Assembly (NCBI GenBank): GCA_013180625.2
Contig: SNVD02010063.1
Location: 310,001 to 374,000, forward strand
DNA from: Boswellia sacra
Taxonomy: Eukaryota; Streptophyta; Magnoliopsida; Sapindales; Burseraceae
DNA: 64,000 nt
Direction of reading: 5' to 3'
Of this stretch, positions 24,371 through 37,578 are shown piece by piece; position 1 is the stretch's first letter, and each line of letters begins with the position of its first letter. The position numbers and the translations under genes were made by a program. The notes beneath the pieces were generated by a model that worked only from the letters and a program-made list of their open reading frames with translations, searched no databases and was not told where the DNA came from.

Positions 24371-25424
24371 ATTATTTAATTTTAAAGAATTATTATAAAT
24401 ATAATATAAATATTTTACATCTCTTATTGCAATGGTAAAAAAATCACGTTAAAAATCAGATATGTTTTTATCACTTTTTTTAAGTTGTATGTAAAAGAAC
24501 GAATAAACATGTTTTTAAGTTATCTAAAAATTACGTCTTAAAAAGTGTTTAAATCTAAAAAGTATTAAGTGATTGAATCAAACATACCGTTAGTCTCACC
24601 TTGCAGCACGGGACTTATAGTCCCAAGCTGAGACAATATTTTTTAATTTTTAATTAAAATTAAATTAAATAATAAATGTAATAGAATATTATAATTTTTA
24701 ATTATATTTAAATATTTAATAAAATCAATTCTTATTGTTTATCTATAAAAATGATGAAACAATAATATAACATGAAAATAAAAATAAATATTAAATTAAT
24801 AATATAAAAATAAATCTCATCTAATAATAATTAAATATTAAGTATTAATAAATTATAATATTTGATTATATTTAAATTTATATAAAATTTAATATTAATA
24901 TAAAATATAATTTATATTATTATTTATATAGAAATATCAACAAATATTTAATATTTAACTTTTATTCAAGTTCAATTTGATTAAAAATTAAATTAATTTA
25001 TTTTTTAAGATTATTTTCCTAAAATCGCCATCCATGTTAATAGTCCGATCTCTATTGTACCAAATATTACATAGTATTATTTAGTCGAGTTTTATATTAT
25101 ATCAAATATAAGATATTACTATATAGTCTAATCTAATTCAATGTCAATGTCAATTCTATCTAGTCTAATTCAATCCATACTCCCAAACGCACTAATACAG
25201 TAAACAAAATTAAAGAAAGGTAGAGACTTGTTTGTAGATGGTGTCATGGAATAATGCATGTGGATGCTACCATCATGTGCACCTCGCATCACATCAATGG
25301 TAGTCCACTTAGAAAAGTCATGAACGGCTCATGTCAAAGAGCATTTAAAGGTGAAACAAGGAGGTGGAGCTTGCGCCATATCTCCAAGCCGCCTGATGGT
25401 TTGTAGCTTTATAATTGGGACCAC

Positions 25425-25600
25425 TGGAAAAATGTGAAACGGACAAACTTAGACGACCTTGCCTGGGTTGCCAGTAAGCGTACAATATTTCAACCACCTA
25501 TTAGACTGTCACTCGAACGTGCTGCTATAGAGCCTTATCGCCTGACTATTTATTTGAAGATGTTGCACGGAATTGCTTCTGCGCCTTTGTTTTTTTTTGT
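25425..25600 (+). repeat. Degenerate copy B of the kinase upstream region
   Basis: GTGAAACGGACAAACTTAGA at 25434 matches GTGAAACGGACATACTTAGA at 23087. CGACCTTG, then TTGCCAGTAAGCGTACAATA (compare TTGTCAGCATCCTTCACAGT) and TTTCAACCACC follow in the same order. Similarity fades after about 25600. It is the shortest of the three copies. Confidence 0.6.
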
Positions 25601-26217
25601 TTTTTTTGTTTTCCAAACGTTTCCAATTGCAACATAAGTTGGGTGATCGTTTTAACTGCAGACAAAGTCGGACCAAAAACAGAACTTGGGTCTTCGGACC
25701 CCCCAAAATTTAAAATTTCTTAAGCACCCTTTTATTTTACATACTTACATTAATATTCTTATTTAGAAAAATAACCTAATTGCAAGTTTTACTATCCTTT
25801 TTTTCCCAAATGTTGAGCCATCCACCTCTTACGACAACCACACAAACATTTCATCCATACAACAATGTAAATTTATACTATATGTTAATTGATTTTTATT
25901 ATTTATTCATAATAGAATTTTAGATTTTTTAATCCATATGTATTTAATTTGATGTAAATTATATGATTTTTTTCTTTTAGGGTTTTAAAAAAATCAATCA
26001 ATTGTTACTAGGAAGGTACAAATTCAAAACATTTTCAATAATTAGTAATATCTAACTCTTTTATAAGGTTTAATAATATGGTATACTATGTTTTCTTTTA
26101 ATAATATGGTATACTATATTTTCTTTCTCTTTCTTATTGATTTTTTTTGTATTAATTAGATTAAAGATAGTAAATATCATTAAAAAATTTATCAAATATA
26201 ACTTTTTTAAAATAAAG

Positions 26218-26382
26218 TTCATTGTATCCTCTAAGTTTTTTTTTCTGTATAATCAATATTTATCAAATAAATTATATTAAAATATTTATGATGCACTGCC
26301 TTCAATAAATTCGTGGATTCACCACTGACTGCAGATGTCAAATGGAATTTACAATTCAATTTCTATTTGGGTGAATCAAAAA
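26218..26382. repeat. Dispersed repeat, copy 1
   Basis: About 165 bp are nearly identical, in the same orientation, to 40553-40718. Shared words include ATGATGCACTG, TTCACCACTGACTGCAG, ATGTCAAATGGA and TTTGGGTGAATCAAAAA. The TTCACCACTG segment recalls hAT-type ends. It is probably a fragment of a transposon. Confidence 0.85.
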
Positions 26383-28039
26383 ATTATCCCCTTTTAAATG
26401 TTGATTAGCTCCAATAATAAACAGTAACTCGATGGGTTGACTTCTAGTCAATGGGCAATTTCATAATGTGCAGGAGAGAGATTCTATTTTGGATGACTTC
26501 CTAATCGCTGCCGCATCATTTTACTTTGATAAGGTCCTTCTGTTCTCTCCTTATAAAAAGAAGCAAAATCGAGAAAGGTTATGGTGTATATGCGGAAGCT
26601 ATAATCATTTCACCGCCCATCAATGAATGGTCACTTAAAATTATTGTACTTTTTTTCACCTTAACAATTTAAAAAGCTCACTCGATATATAAATCAGTTA
26701 AGATTTTTGTTATTAACAATGGACTAATTTGGAAATGTCATTGCTATGAAAAAGTTCTTTTTTTTTTTTCTACGGATTTGGAATTACTTTTTAACTGCTT
26801 CAAAAAAAAAAAAATCTACCGCAGAAAAAATTAGTTTTAAAGAAGGAGGCCTTTTGAAAACCAGATTTTGCTTTCAAAATATAAAATATTAAAATTATCC
26901 TCGATAAAAAATAAAAACATAAAATTAATCTTATTTATTAATTGTTTTATTAAATTTATGTTTATAATTAAAATAAATAAATTATTTATTTTCATAAAAT
27001 ACTTTTTCAAAAAATAAAACTAGTCAGAGCTATCGTTAGACCACCATTGGCCAGTCGCCTGTAATCGTCATTGAAGCGCGTCCTATGATACCTTTAGTAT
27101 TAAATTGTTTATCGGAATACGATCGATCCATTCAACGGTAGGGGAATCAGATTAAAAGATTCGGTGTTTCACGACAAAAGATGATGAAACTTCCTGCAGT
27201 TGAAACTTTTGACATATTTTCTAGCAAAAATTCGCATTCGACACTCAAAAATGTTTCGTCATCGCATGGATCAGAAGAAGCCGATCAATTCTGCACCGGA
27301 GGTGTCGCCGAATGTGCCTTGGTGACAGTGGCTATTGACGGACTCTAACAACTGTCCAGTGCTTCAAAATTTGTTTTTTTTCAAATTTCAAAAATAAATT
27401 TAATTACTTAGAATTAAACATATGTAAATTAAAATTAAATTTATTACATAAATCAAATAAACATTAGCAATTAAAAAAATATAAAATCATATTTCTTTAA
27501 TATGTTTTTTTATGTTTTTTTAATAAATTTTAAATTATTTTATAAATAAATATGTGTATTTTTTGTATTAAATGGTAATTTTTAAATTAACTTGATTGTG
27601 ATATAAATTAGAAACTAAATTTAAATTTGGAGTAAGTTATACATCCATACATTTTACATAAATTAAAAAATTATTTATATTTTTAAAATATTACAAAGTA
27701 TTTTATTTATTAAAAATAAATTTATATAGAATTTGTCATAAATAATTAAAAAATTTATTATAAATTTAATAGTTAAATATCACAAAGGAATAATACACAT
27801 CTATTTTGATCATTCAAAAAAATAAAAATTACAGCAACGATAATTCTAAATATCTCCATTTTGCTTTTAAAAGTAAGATAAATTTTAAAAATTGATTTAT
27901 CAAACGTCCTTTTACTTTTAAAGCTGACTTTTTTTAATAAAATAAAAACAACTTATTTTTACAGTAATAATATCCTAAGCTGACCCAATGTGAGACTTGG
28001 AATAGAGTCCATCCTCACCACTTTGCGTCGGTCTTTATA

Positions 28040-28640
28040 AAAACACGGGGAGACATACTTGCACGGCCTTGGCCTTTGCCGTCAACATCCTTTACAATAA
28101 TTCTACTACTACACAATTATGACTCAAACTTGGTTTGCGATTGAAACACTTAGTGGGTCCATTCATCGAAATGTTGCCCCCAATTCCATTATGAACCTTT
28201 GATTTGTTTTTGCCTTTTATTATTTTAGATTTTATAATAGTTATCTTAAATCTAGGTTTATAAGTTTAAATTTATAGGAAAATAACAAACAATCTTTTGA
28301 TATTAGTTTTTAATTGAACATTTCCAAATTGATTTTTGCATTCTTCGTATTTTGGGTAAAGCGTACAATTTTTTTTTTCTTGTAGAAAGTAGATAGGATC
28401 ATTATAATAGCTTCAGACTGCCAGCTGTGGCTTCTGTTAGCTCAGCTCATCAATCGTTGAACGTCACTCATGATGCCTACTCCTGTTTAAATTATACTTA
28501 GTGGACGGCTTAACCACTTGAAAATTGAGTATGGAGAGTCTTTTGTAGATTTTGTAGTTATCGATGCCAACAATAGTATTTACCCACTGAAATTTGCTGA
28601 TTGCAAGCCGCAGCAGTGAATGACCAAAAGCAAGCGGGTA
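28040..28640 (+). repeat. Copy C: upstream region of the receptor kinase
   Basis: This is the copy that still precedes the kinase gene. It shares ordered blocks with 23074-23560 and, in its first part, with 25425-25600. Three copies spaced about 2.4 and 2.6 kb apart indicate former tandem duplication of the promoter region, perhaps with genes that were later lost. Confidence 0.7.
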
Positions 28641-28718
28641 CATATCTAGTTTCTTACAAGTTGATTAGCTACTTTTATGTTTCCATTAAGAAACAACTCC
28701 TTTGTGAATTGTTTCATA

Positions 28719-31700
28719 ATGTTAAGCAAAAGGGGAAGGTCAAGTGGAAGAGTAATCTCTAGATGCTTTGGAAATTCCCTGCCATTCACCATCTGCTCTG
28801 TGTATGCAATTTTTTCGTGTTCTTTTCTATACTGCTCTGCTAGAGATACCATAACTATAGATAGTTTGCTTGGCGATGGGGCTGGAGAAACTCTTGTGTC
28901 AGCCCGAAAAAGATTTGAACTGGGATTCTTTACTCCTACTAAAACTTCCGACAACAGAAGGTACGTTGGAATATGGTATTACAATTCAAATCCACGAGTA
29001 GTCGTATGGGTTGCCAATCGAGGTGACCCGCTTCCTGATTCTAGTGGAGTTTTGGCTGTTGATGGAGGCAATCTCAAGTTGGTGGATAAAAATGGAAGGT
29101 CTTATTGGTATACGAATGTTTCTTACTCTGCAAACCGGGTGGCGAAGCTTATGGATTCTGGAAACCTGGTTCTCAGTGATGGTCAGTTGGCGACGAGTCT
29201 ATGGGAAAGCTTTAGAGACCCAACTGATACATTTCTTACTGGTATGACGGTAGATGACAATATTAAGTTGACTTCGTGGATTAGTGAAGATGATCCAGGT
29301 CTTGGGAATTACACTTTTACGATGGATCAAAAACAGTATGTTATTTTAAGAAGTGATCTTTCACACACATACTGGAGAAGCAAGGTGTCTGGGAAATTCT
29401 TTAGCGCAGATGAAATGCCTTCTACAATAAACGGTTTTCTATCCCAATCTTCCCTTTCTAACTTAACAAATGCTTCTGCCGTAGATTATAATGCAAGGCT
29501 GATCATGAACTTTACTGGGCACATAGAATACTGGAGAGAAGATAAAGTGAAAGGATGGTCTTTGATTTCGGAAGCACCAAGAGATCGATGCAGTCTATTC
29601 AATTTTTGCGGGAATTTCGGCATCTGTAATAGTACGAATAAGTTGAAGTGCGAATGTTTGCCAGGCTTCGAGCCCAGGTCACCTGAAAGTTGGGAATATG
29701 GAGAGTTTTCAGGTGGATGCACTAGAAAAACTGAAGTCTGTGGTCGAAATGATAGGTTTATCAGCCTGACGATAATGAAAATAGAAAACGAAGACTTGTT
29801 TCCAATTCCAGTCACAAACAAAACAGAATGCTTGATGAAATGCACTAGCAATTGTCAGTGTCAGGCGTATTCATACCTTGGAGCCCAAAACAGTACACGA
29901 AGAGACGGCTCAACTAGTGCACCAACGTGCTGGATTTGGACAGAGGATCTGAAGGGTCTTCAGGTAGATTATGCCAATGGCGGTCGCGACCTCTACGTCC
30001 GTGTGGCAGCTGCCGACACAGGTAACTCTTTAGAATGTTTCCCTCTCACATATAGGCCTGGTTGCTCAATCACAATTTCAAACAGCGTGACTGATGAGGT
30101 AACGCCATAAGGTACGCTTTATGATTAATGGAAATACTACAAAGAAGTGAAAAATCCCAGTTTTCCCCTTTTAAGAAATTACTGGACAAAAGCTTAAAAG
30201 AAATGAATTATAGATCCCATTTTAGAGTCTAATAGATTTGTGAGACAGGCAGAACCAAGAGCGAGTGAGCCTCACTAAACAATAAGAAATTGCGAAACAT
30301 TTGATACAGATCTATTTTCAAACCCTGTAACAACTTGTGTTGATCCCAAAAACTTCAGCTTATTTGCTGTAACAGTGACAACCTCACTGAGCAACTTTAG
30401 CTTCTACACTCGTGCTTGTGTGTCCATTCTGCATATTAAAATTTTCCTTGCAGATAAAGAAGACATTGGCCTTCCAAGCCAGGCATGAGCATTATAGCTT
30501 GTGTAAGTTGTGGAACAACATACAGGATATGAATTTTGATTCCAAAATTGAACTAAAAAAAAATTATTATTGTAAAATCATTCAATTTCATTCATCCTGG
30601 TATTTGGATTCGTGCAAACACCCTCTTGTTGACATTGTTATCTCTAAATAATTTAGTGAGACCATTCAATTTCATTCCTGCAGAAAATGGTACTGCTATG
30701 CAAGGTAGCGGTGGTCTCCCCAAGCAAGAAGGTGGTTCTCATGTAAGAAAGAAGCACTGGAAGCTGATTGTTGGGGTGACTTTTCCTGCCGTAACAGTTC
30801 TTTTTTGCACTATTATTGCTTTTTATTTTCGAAGAAAGAAGGTCAAAAAACAAGGTAACTAATATGCATTGTGGCGTTAATATGCTTATCCAACTAAAAC
30901 TAATCTAACAAATTTAGTGTTTCTTTCATTTAAATAGCATGTGGCTAGCTGAGATATGCTGTTAATATTTTTGAATTCAAAAGACAGGGAAAGCCGTGGA
31001 CAAAATCTGGCTGTTCGTTTCTATGACAGTGCAAGGCATGTCAAGGACTTGGTAGACACGGACTTTAAAGAGGAAGATAAGAAAGCCATAGATTTACCTT
31101 TCTTTGATTTTGAAAGCATACTAGCTGCGACAGATAATTTCTCGGAAGCAAACAAGCTCGGAAAAGGAGGGTTTGGGCCTGTTTACAAGGTGAAATTCCA
31201 AGACTTTTTTTGCATCCATTGCAACTAGTCCATTGTTACTAGCTGATAATAATGTGTATGATCCCAGGGTAAGTTTCCTGAAGGTCAAGAAATTGCTGTA
31301 AAGAGGCTCTCAAGTGTTTCGGGACAGGGTTTGGAGGAGTTTAAGAATGAAGTTGTGTTGATCGCTAGACTTCAACATCGGAATCTTGTTAGACTTTTGG
31401 GCTACTGCATAGCAGGGGGCGAGAAGATTTTGCTTTATGAATATATGCCCAACAAAAGCTTAGACTCTTTTCTATTTGGTAAGCCATTAACCTCCACATA
31501 TCCTAATTGTCAGCCAATATATATTGATTGATTCAAACTTAGCAGAGTAATTATCAACATAATGCCCTTGAATGTGGAACTAAAATCTTTTTTTCTAGAT
31601 CCTACACTTAGCGTGTTATTAGATTGGGAGATAAGATTCAACATTATTATGGGAATTGCTCGAGGGCTTCTTTATCTTCATCAAGATTCTAGGTTACGAA

Positions 31701-32543
31701 TCATTCATAGAGACTTGAAAACAAGCAATGTTCTACTAGATCAGGAGATGAATCCTAAAATATCTGATTTTGGCTTAGCAAGGATTTTTGAAGGCAAGCA
31801 AACTGAAGGAACCACAAGTCGGGTGGTTGGAACTTAGTAAGTACTTTCCACAGAGACAGCATAATCATATAAATATTGCTGATGTTTTGCTGTCTTCTAA
31901 CATGCTTTTCTCATTTTCCCTCTGCAATTAAAAAAAAAAAATGTATAAAGTTGCTAACTACCGTGATGCAATCACAATGATTATGTGCCAATGCAGCGGC
32001 TATATGTCTCCGGAATACGCATTAGATGGATTTTTCTCTGTCAAGTCTGATGTGTTTAGCTTCGGTGTAGTTGTGCTTGAGATTGTTAGTGGAAAAAGAA
32101 ACACAGGATTTTATAACGCAGAAGAAGCTTTGAGTCTTCTAGGTTATGTAAGCAGTGCTCAAGTACTTTTCATGGATACATTGTTCTTTTTAGCTATTTT
32201 GGTCTTCTCATAGACTTCAGTTTGGAACTTCCCGCAGGCATGGAGATTGTGGCAAGAAGACAAGGCATTGGATATTATGGATCAGAAACTAAACGCAAGT
32301 TCCAAAGTAAATGAAATATTGAAGTGCATAAATGTTGGGCTCTTATGCGTACAAGAAGACCCAAATGATCGTCCCAACATGTCCAATGTTGTCATCATGC
32401 TTGGAAGCGAAACTGCGACCCTCCCAACTCCTAACCGGCCTGCCTTCGTTATAAGGAGAGGGGCTTCCACTATGGCTTCTTCTTCTTCTACGAGTAAAGC
32501 AGAATCAAATACCCAATTAACAGTTAGTTTAATCGGTCGATAA
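28719..32543 (+). CDS. G-type lectin S-receptor-like serine/threonine-protein kinase (At4g03230-like)
   Basis: Seven exons: 28719-30021, 30684-30854, 30984-31189, 31268-31478, 31599-31836, 31997-32147 and 32238-32543. They total 2586 nt and encode 861 residues, all in phase. The order is: hydrophobic signal segment (about residues 18-40); B-lectin domain ([18 protein letters not shown] to about 160); S-locus region with EGF-like cysteines ([15 protein letters not shown]); PAN/apple domain ([18 protein letters not shown]); transmembrane helix (about 462-483) with RRKK stop-transfer; kinase. Kinase motifs are complete: [41 protein letters not shown]. It should be an active plasma-membrane receptor kinase with unknown ligand. 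An earlier in-frame ATG at 28677 adds 14 residues; the later one is preferred because the signal peptide sits closer. The exon 3 acceptor (TTCAAAAG|ACAG) is weak but the only one keeping frame. Confidence 0.9.
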
Positions 32544-34650
32544 CTGTCGATATTAGCTTTAAATTCTTGTGCAGCAGATACAGGTTTCCAACGGAGATAA
32601 AAATTTTGGACATCGAAGATTAGATTTATGTAATAGGTACAATTTGTAATTGAAAATTGATTGGATAACTCTTAAAAAATAAATTCTTGACCCAATTAGA
32701 TCTGGAAATTGGGAAGAAAGAGCGTAAGCCTCATAATTTTGATTAGAAAGAATTCGTAGGTTGAGAATAGGAGAGTTGGACCCAGCAATGTGTTCACGCA
32801 CGTATAGTCCATGCCTATCAGTGATGTACGCGGGGGGTTAAACATACACGTCAAATACACGTGATTCGTAGTCAATACACGTATGCATTAATTATTTCCG
32901 GGACTTTTTTTTTTTGGGCTTTCCAAAAATCCAAGTAGAATCCATGGTTTAAAACTTTAAAGTATACTACAAGTTATTGCTTTGGAAAATTTACTATTAC
33001 ATAATATATTGAATAATAATATTATATTTTCAATTTATATACAACTCAAACTCTACGGTCATAGTTTATATGACAATATTTTATTAGAGATGTAATTTTT
33101 TTCATTCTTTTTTATTTTTTTTCTCCTCTAACGAATTTTTATAATGTAAACTGTCATATTATATTATAAAATTTAGATTGTAAGTCTAATACTATTCCTT
33201 GTTGAAAGCCAATTTCTTAGAAATTCATGGGAAATTGATCTTCATTTCTTCGGGGCCAAGATTTCCCATCAAGAGTCGAGAGCCGGGGGTGTGAGGGTAA
33301 TTGTACATGCATCCTGAAAGTTCATAGTTATCATTTGACTACAATTAACAATTTTTGCAATATAATGCACTGGTTTCAATTTGGTCTTATTTGAAGTGTT
33401 TAAATAGAATAATATTAATATTTATAAATTTTTAAAGTAGTTTTTAAAATAAATTAAAATAAGAAAACGTTGTAAGATGTATTTTAAATTTCAAAAGATG
33501 ATTGGGAATAGAAATGTTTAATTTCTAAACTCTGAAATTTAATTAGATAAAAGTTGCAGAAATAGGGCGCTTTATTTGTTTTACCAAGATCACCCTATTG
33601 TGTTAAATAGAACTAAAGGTTTAGAACCACGAGATTGGAGGTTAAATAATCATAGTATTTTACATAATAGTTCATTATTGTCAGATTAGCGTTCTGTAAA
33701 GCAAGTAACAACAGCTTAATTCTTTTATTATTATGGAATAATTCGAATAAGATAATTAATTTATTGGATGATTTATTCCATTGATTATTTTATATCAAAA
33801 TTTAATACTGCAATAAAGTCTGACACTCCTTTAACGTGGCTAAGCAATAGGATAATCTGAATGGAAGCTTCTTAGTAATTAAGGAGCCACAGACCGTCAT
33901 AATCAATTTCTTAAGCATTTAAACGGCCACCATATTATTGATGGGGACTTAATTATATTCATACCACTTGTTCCATCAGCTTGTAAATAATTCTTAATAT
34001 AATTCGCATAAATAAAAATAAACGCACAAAATTGTTTTCTTTTTTGGTTTAAAATAAGTTTCAACGTTTCAAAAATCGTCTAGCATTAATTTTTTAAATT
34101 AAAAGAAAAAGCGCCAAAATAGCGCACAGCTATCTCGATGAGATGTTGGTACATTTCGTAATCGGAAATAATTTTATTTAAAATATTCAATTATGTGAAA
34201 AACTTAAAAATAAACTATGAATTAATTACTTATGATTCCTAGATGACGATATTGCCCCTCAAGTTTGGATCCAAGTAAATTTCTGGAGAAAGTCGAAGCA
34301 TCTAATGGACAAACCTCCGACAGATTAGGATAAAGTCAATGTAGGAAGGATATTAAAATGACAAGAATATCCCTGACAGAGCTTCTAAGAAATAGGAACG
34401 CAACAGCAGGTTGCAGAGGGAAAAGCCAACCAGCTAGCTATTCATTAAGTTTAATGTTCCTTCTCTGTCATCCACAAGGAAGCCATGACGATGGATGACT
34501 CCTCTCTTTCCTCGAAAACCTCTCCACATCTTCCTCTCTTATATATATATGCATATGGACTCCCACGTTTCATTCAAATACAATCTCTATAATCTCCACC
34601 GCTTTTGTCTCTCAAAAGCCAATCCAACAGTTTCAGGAATATTATTTACG
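32544..34650. other. Intergenic region
   Basis: The kinase 3' region comes first, then AT-rich DNA without a gene. Several ACACGT words occur at 32845-32885. A pyrimidine-rich segment just before 34650 is the leader of the EF-hand gene. Confidence 0.6.
34540..34551 (+). promoter_or_regulatory. TATA box of the EF-hand gene
   Basis: TTATATATATAT lies about 100 bp upstream of the start codon. It is followed by a CT-rich leader, as expected for a short-leader plant gene. Confidence 0.5.
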
Positions 34651-35013
34651 ATGGCGGGGATCAACCAGATGAAGGGTAGCTTCGAGGATTTGTTGCCTGT
34701 AATGGCGAATAAGTTAGGTGGGGAGGGGCTGATAAGGGAGCTGTGCAATGGGTTCGAGCTGTTGATGGATAAAGAGAAAGGCCTTATCACAACAGAGAGC
34801 TTGAAGAGGAACGCTGCGTTTCTGGGGTTAGATGGATTCAGAGAAGAGGAGCTTGCTAGCATGGTTCAAGAAGGTGATCTTGATAGCGATGGTGCTCTAA
34901 ACCAGATGGAGTTCTGCGTCTTGATGTTCAGATTAAGCCCTCAGTTGATGGAAGAATCCCAGTTATGGCTTGAAGATGCTTTAGAGGAGGAGCTCAAGAA
35001 TGCTGGTTTTTGA
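34651..35013 (+). CDS. Small EF-hand calcium-binding protein (PBP1/KIC-like)
   Basis: Intronless gene for a 120-residue protein. It has a single canonical EF-hand loop at residues 76-87 (DLDSDGALNQME: Asp at 1, 3 and 5, Gly at 6, Glu at 12), preceded by the family core FEDLLPVMANKLGGE and LITTESLKRN and followed by FCVLMFRLSPQLMEES. This arrangement matches Arabidopsis PBP1, the PINOID-binding protein, and KIC, the KCBP-interacting Ca2+ sensor. These proteins bind Ca2+ and modulate PINOID kinase or the kinesin KCBP. A longer open frame starts at 34495, but its first 52 residues resemble translated leader, and the family start is the MAG at 34651. The C-terminus LWLEDALEEEL is the usual helix. 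Confidence 0.9.
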   Translation: MAGINQMKGSFEDLLPVMANKLGGEGLIRELCNGFELLMDKEKGLITTESLKRNAAFLGLDGFREEELASMVQEGDLDSDGALNQMEFCVLMFRLSPQLMEESQLWLEDALEEELKNAGF

Positions 35014-37568
35014 TTCTTTTGTAAACTTTTTTGTCTTCATTTATTTACAAACAATACATAGAGGAATATGTCACTGTTATCACATCGATCGTTTCCAGTA
35101 GTGCATAGTATATGGCCTTCGAATTTCTCCTTTCCGCTACTTTTTTTTTTCTGGTAATGTAAAAAAGAATAGGAAGAAATTATCCAAAGAAATTAAAATT
35201 ATATTTATTTTTTATTTTTAAAAAATATTTTGTTAATAATCATGATAAATTTTAAATCAATATCAATCGTATTTTATTTTTAAAATTAAAAAAAATCAAT
35301 AATATATTCTTACTTGATTTTAATTTTGAAAATAAAAACACACAATTTAAAAACAAAAACACCCTATCGATTTTAAATAAAGATTGATGGAGATCGGTCT
35401 TTGTTTATAAAACAAGAATGTGTTGGGTTTTGTCCATGTGTAAATACTAACGTATATGCATGTGAATGTGAACCTCAGTGTTTCTTTATAGACGTTCTTT
35501 AATGTATTTATTAATTATAGGTTACTTAGAAAGGAAAGATCCAAAGAGGAGAAAGCTGGCTTGACAGAGGCCCTGTATCCAATCAATCCAATAATGCTAG
35601 TGCAGAGCACTGAAACTTTTAGATCCAACACTGGTTACTTTTCTATGTGAATTGTTTATGTATGCGTATCTATTTATATCTAAATCTGTATCAACATTGT
35701 AATTAAATATTAGTAATAAATCACCAAAATCAATCCTCACTCCCACACCATCTAATAATACTAATAAATTGTACACACGGGCTACCTAACGGTTGGCAGA
35801 TAAATTCAAATGATCATTTAAAATCAATAAATTTTACAGCTTAATTGATTCCGTAATAAAATAACAAAAACATCATTTAAAGTTATTCTTATCGAAAGTT
35901 CGGATTATGAGACAACTAAGACGCAATAGTTGAATTTGATTACCCAAAGAAGCTACGTATATTTTACTGTAAACAGAATTGAACTTGTTCAAACTAGGTT
36001 ATTCATTGTTAATGTCACAACAATTTTGACTTGAATTATTGCTGGATCGGAAAAGGAAGAAACGGTCGAATCGAAATATGATCGAATACTTTAATATATG
36101 AGTAACAATACTAACAAACTAATTGCTAAAGATTGCCCTACAATTTAATATTATAAAAAGGCACCCATAGCATCGTGACGGTGCACGTCACCGCAGCAGC
36201 TTAGTGCTTTCGTTTTAACAAGCTAATATGGCTTTCAATGAGTACGGGCATATGGGCTTAGATTTTGGATGTTTGAGTTCGTGTTGGGTTCACTTAGCCA
36301 ATGATCCATGTATGAAAAGTGGCCCAGTTCACTTTCTAATTGTATACCACAGCTGGCCGTTCAACTTTCGAGTCTCGATGGCTCGTGGAGCCCAAGTTCA
36401 TACCTTCTCCCTCCCAATGAATTTTGGACCAAGTTAAAATCTTAGGGCATGTTTGATGTATTATATATTATAATATAATTATAAGAAATTTTATATTGTG
36501 TTTAGTTTGTCACAGTATTGGATAAATGTTAAATAATATTATGTGCAGTAAACTATTTAATAAACAAAAACTACAATAATATAAATTATTTAAAATAAAT
36601 ATACATTATATATAATAATATTAATTTAAATTTATTATTTAATTTATTTATCTTAAAATATTTTTATTAATTATTTAATTATTTTAAAATATTAAATAAT
36701 TAATAACTAATTTAAAAATAATTAATTAATTTAACTATTATATTTATTTTATTTAAATAGTATAAATTTTATAATATATTGATATATTATTGAGAAAGTG
36801 CACCCAACACATATAATAATCAATTTGCCTCTCTTCTCTTTTATCCCACATAAACTCAAGAGGAAAGGTGGGTTAACTTTGGTGGAGATTATACAGCACT
36901 TATGCGACCTATATGCTATCCTCTGCCATATAGTTGGAACACCAAACATAGAAAATAGAAGTTATGCTATACTATGCTTCCTTATATATCACATGAAATA
37001 CGCCCTTAATGAAGGAAGGGAGCCTCCTCGGTGTGCCTGGCAGAACTTGGTTTTCTCTCTAGTTTATTTTGGGATGGGGATAATAAATAATAATTTAAAA
37101 ATATTAAGTTATTGAAATATTGAATTCACTTGTTAATCAATAATATTTTTGTTAACTTGATGCAACGTTGTACCTAAAACCTTAAAAGATTCAGGAAAAA
37201 ATGTCGTGGGCTATTCTTCATTTGTAGTTTTCATTTTAGTAGAGGAAGTTTAAAATATTTTAAGGATACCATATTATCAATACAGCCAACCACATTTATT
37301 GTGAAGCTTGTGAAAAAGAAAATAATACATACAGAGCATGATTTCATTTGTTGGCTGTACTATTTTTATAGTTTCTAGCTTCTCTCTTTAATAATTTTAT
37401 CTTTGGTAATTGAAAAGAGAAAAGAGGTCTCAATGCCTAAGAAATCTAAACCTCAATCCTGATAACTATTGAGAAGTACATAACCTCAAAGCCTGTAGTG
37501 TTATAGGACCATAAATGTGACTTTATGTATAAATTCCAGTTTCGTAGCTAATACAAACTACAATAAAA
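35014..37568. other. AT-rich intergenic region
   Basis: No gene is seen. 36450-36800 is extremely AT-rich and begins with GGGCATGTTTGATG, a start resembling many small plant transposons, but I could not find a matching end. Open frames at 36228-36437 and 36798-37115 have no motif. Confidence 0.5.
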
Positions 37569-37578
37569 TAAAAACAGC

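Larger units (their letters stand above)
22705..28718. other. Intergenic region with duplicated kinase upstream sequences
   Basis: No intact gene is seen. The region holds two extra copies of the sequence found upstream of the receptor kinase (23074-23560 and 25425-25600), an AT-rich tandem repeat near 24190-24370, one copy of a dispersed repeat (26218-26382), and a relatively GC-rich island at 27020-27370 with a 55-codon open frame that I cannot identify. Confidence 0.5.

Noticed and set aside
34495..34650. N-terminal extension of the EF-hand protein
   Set aside because: It overlaps the TATA box at 34540-34551, so it is upstream of or within the leader. The family begins at the later ATG.
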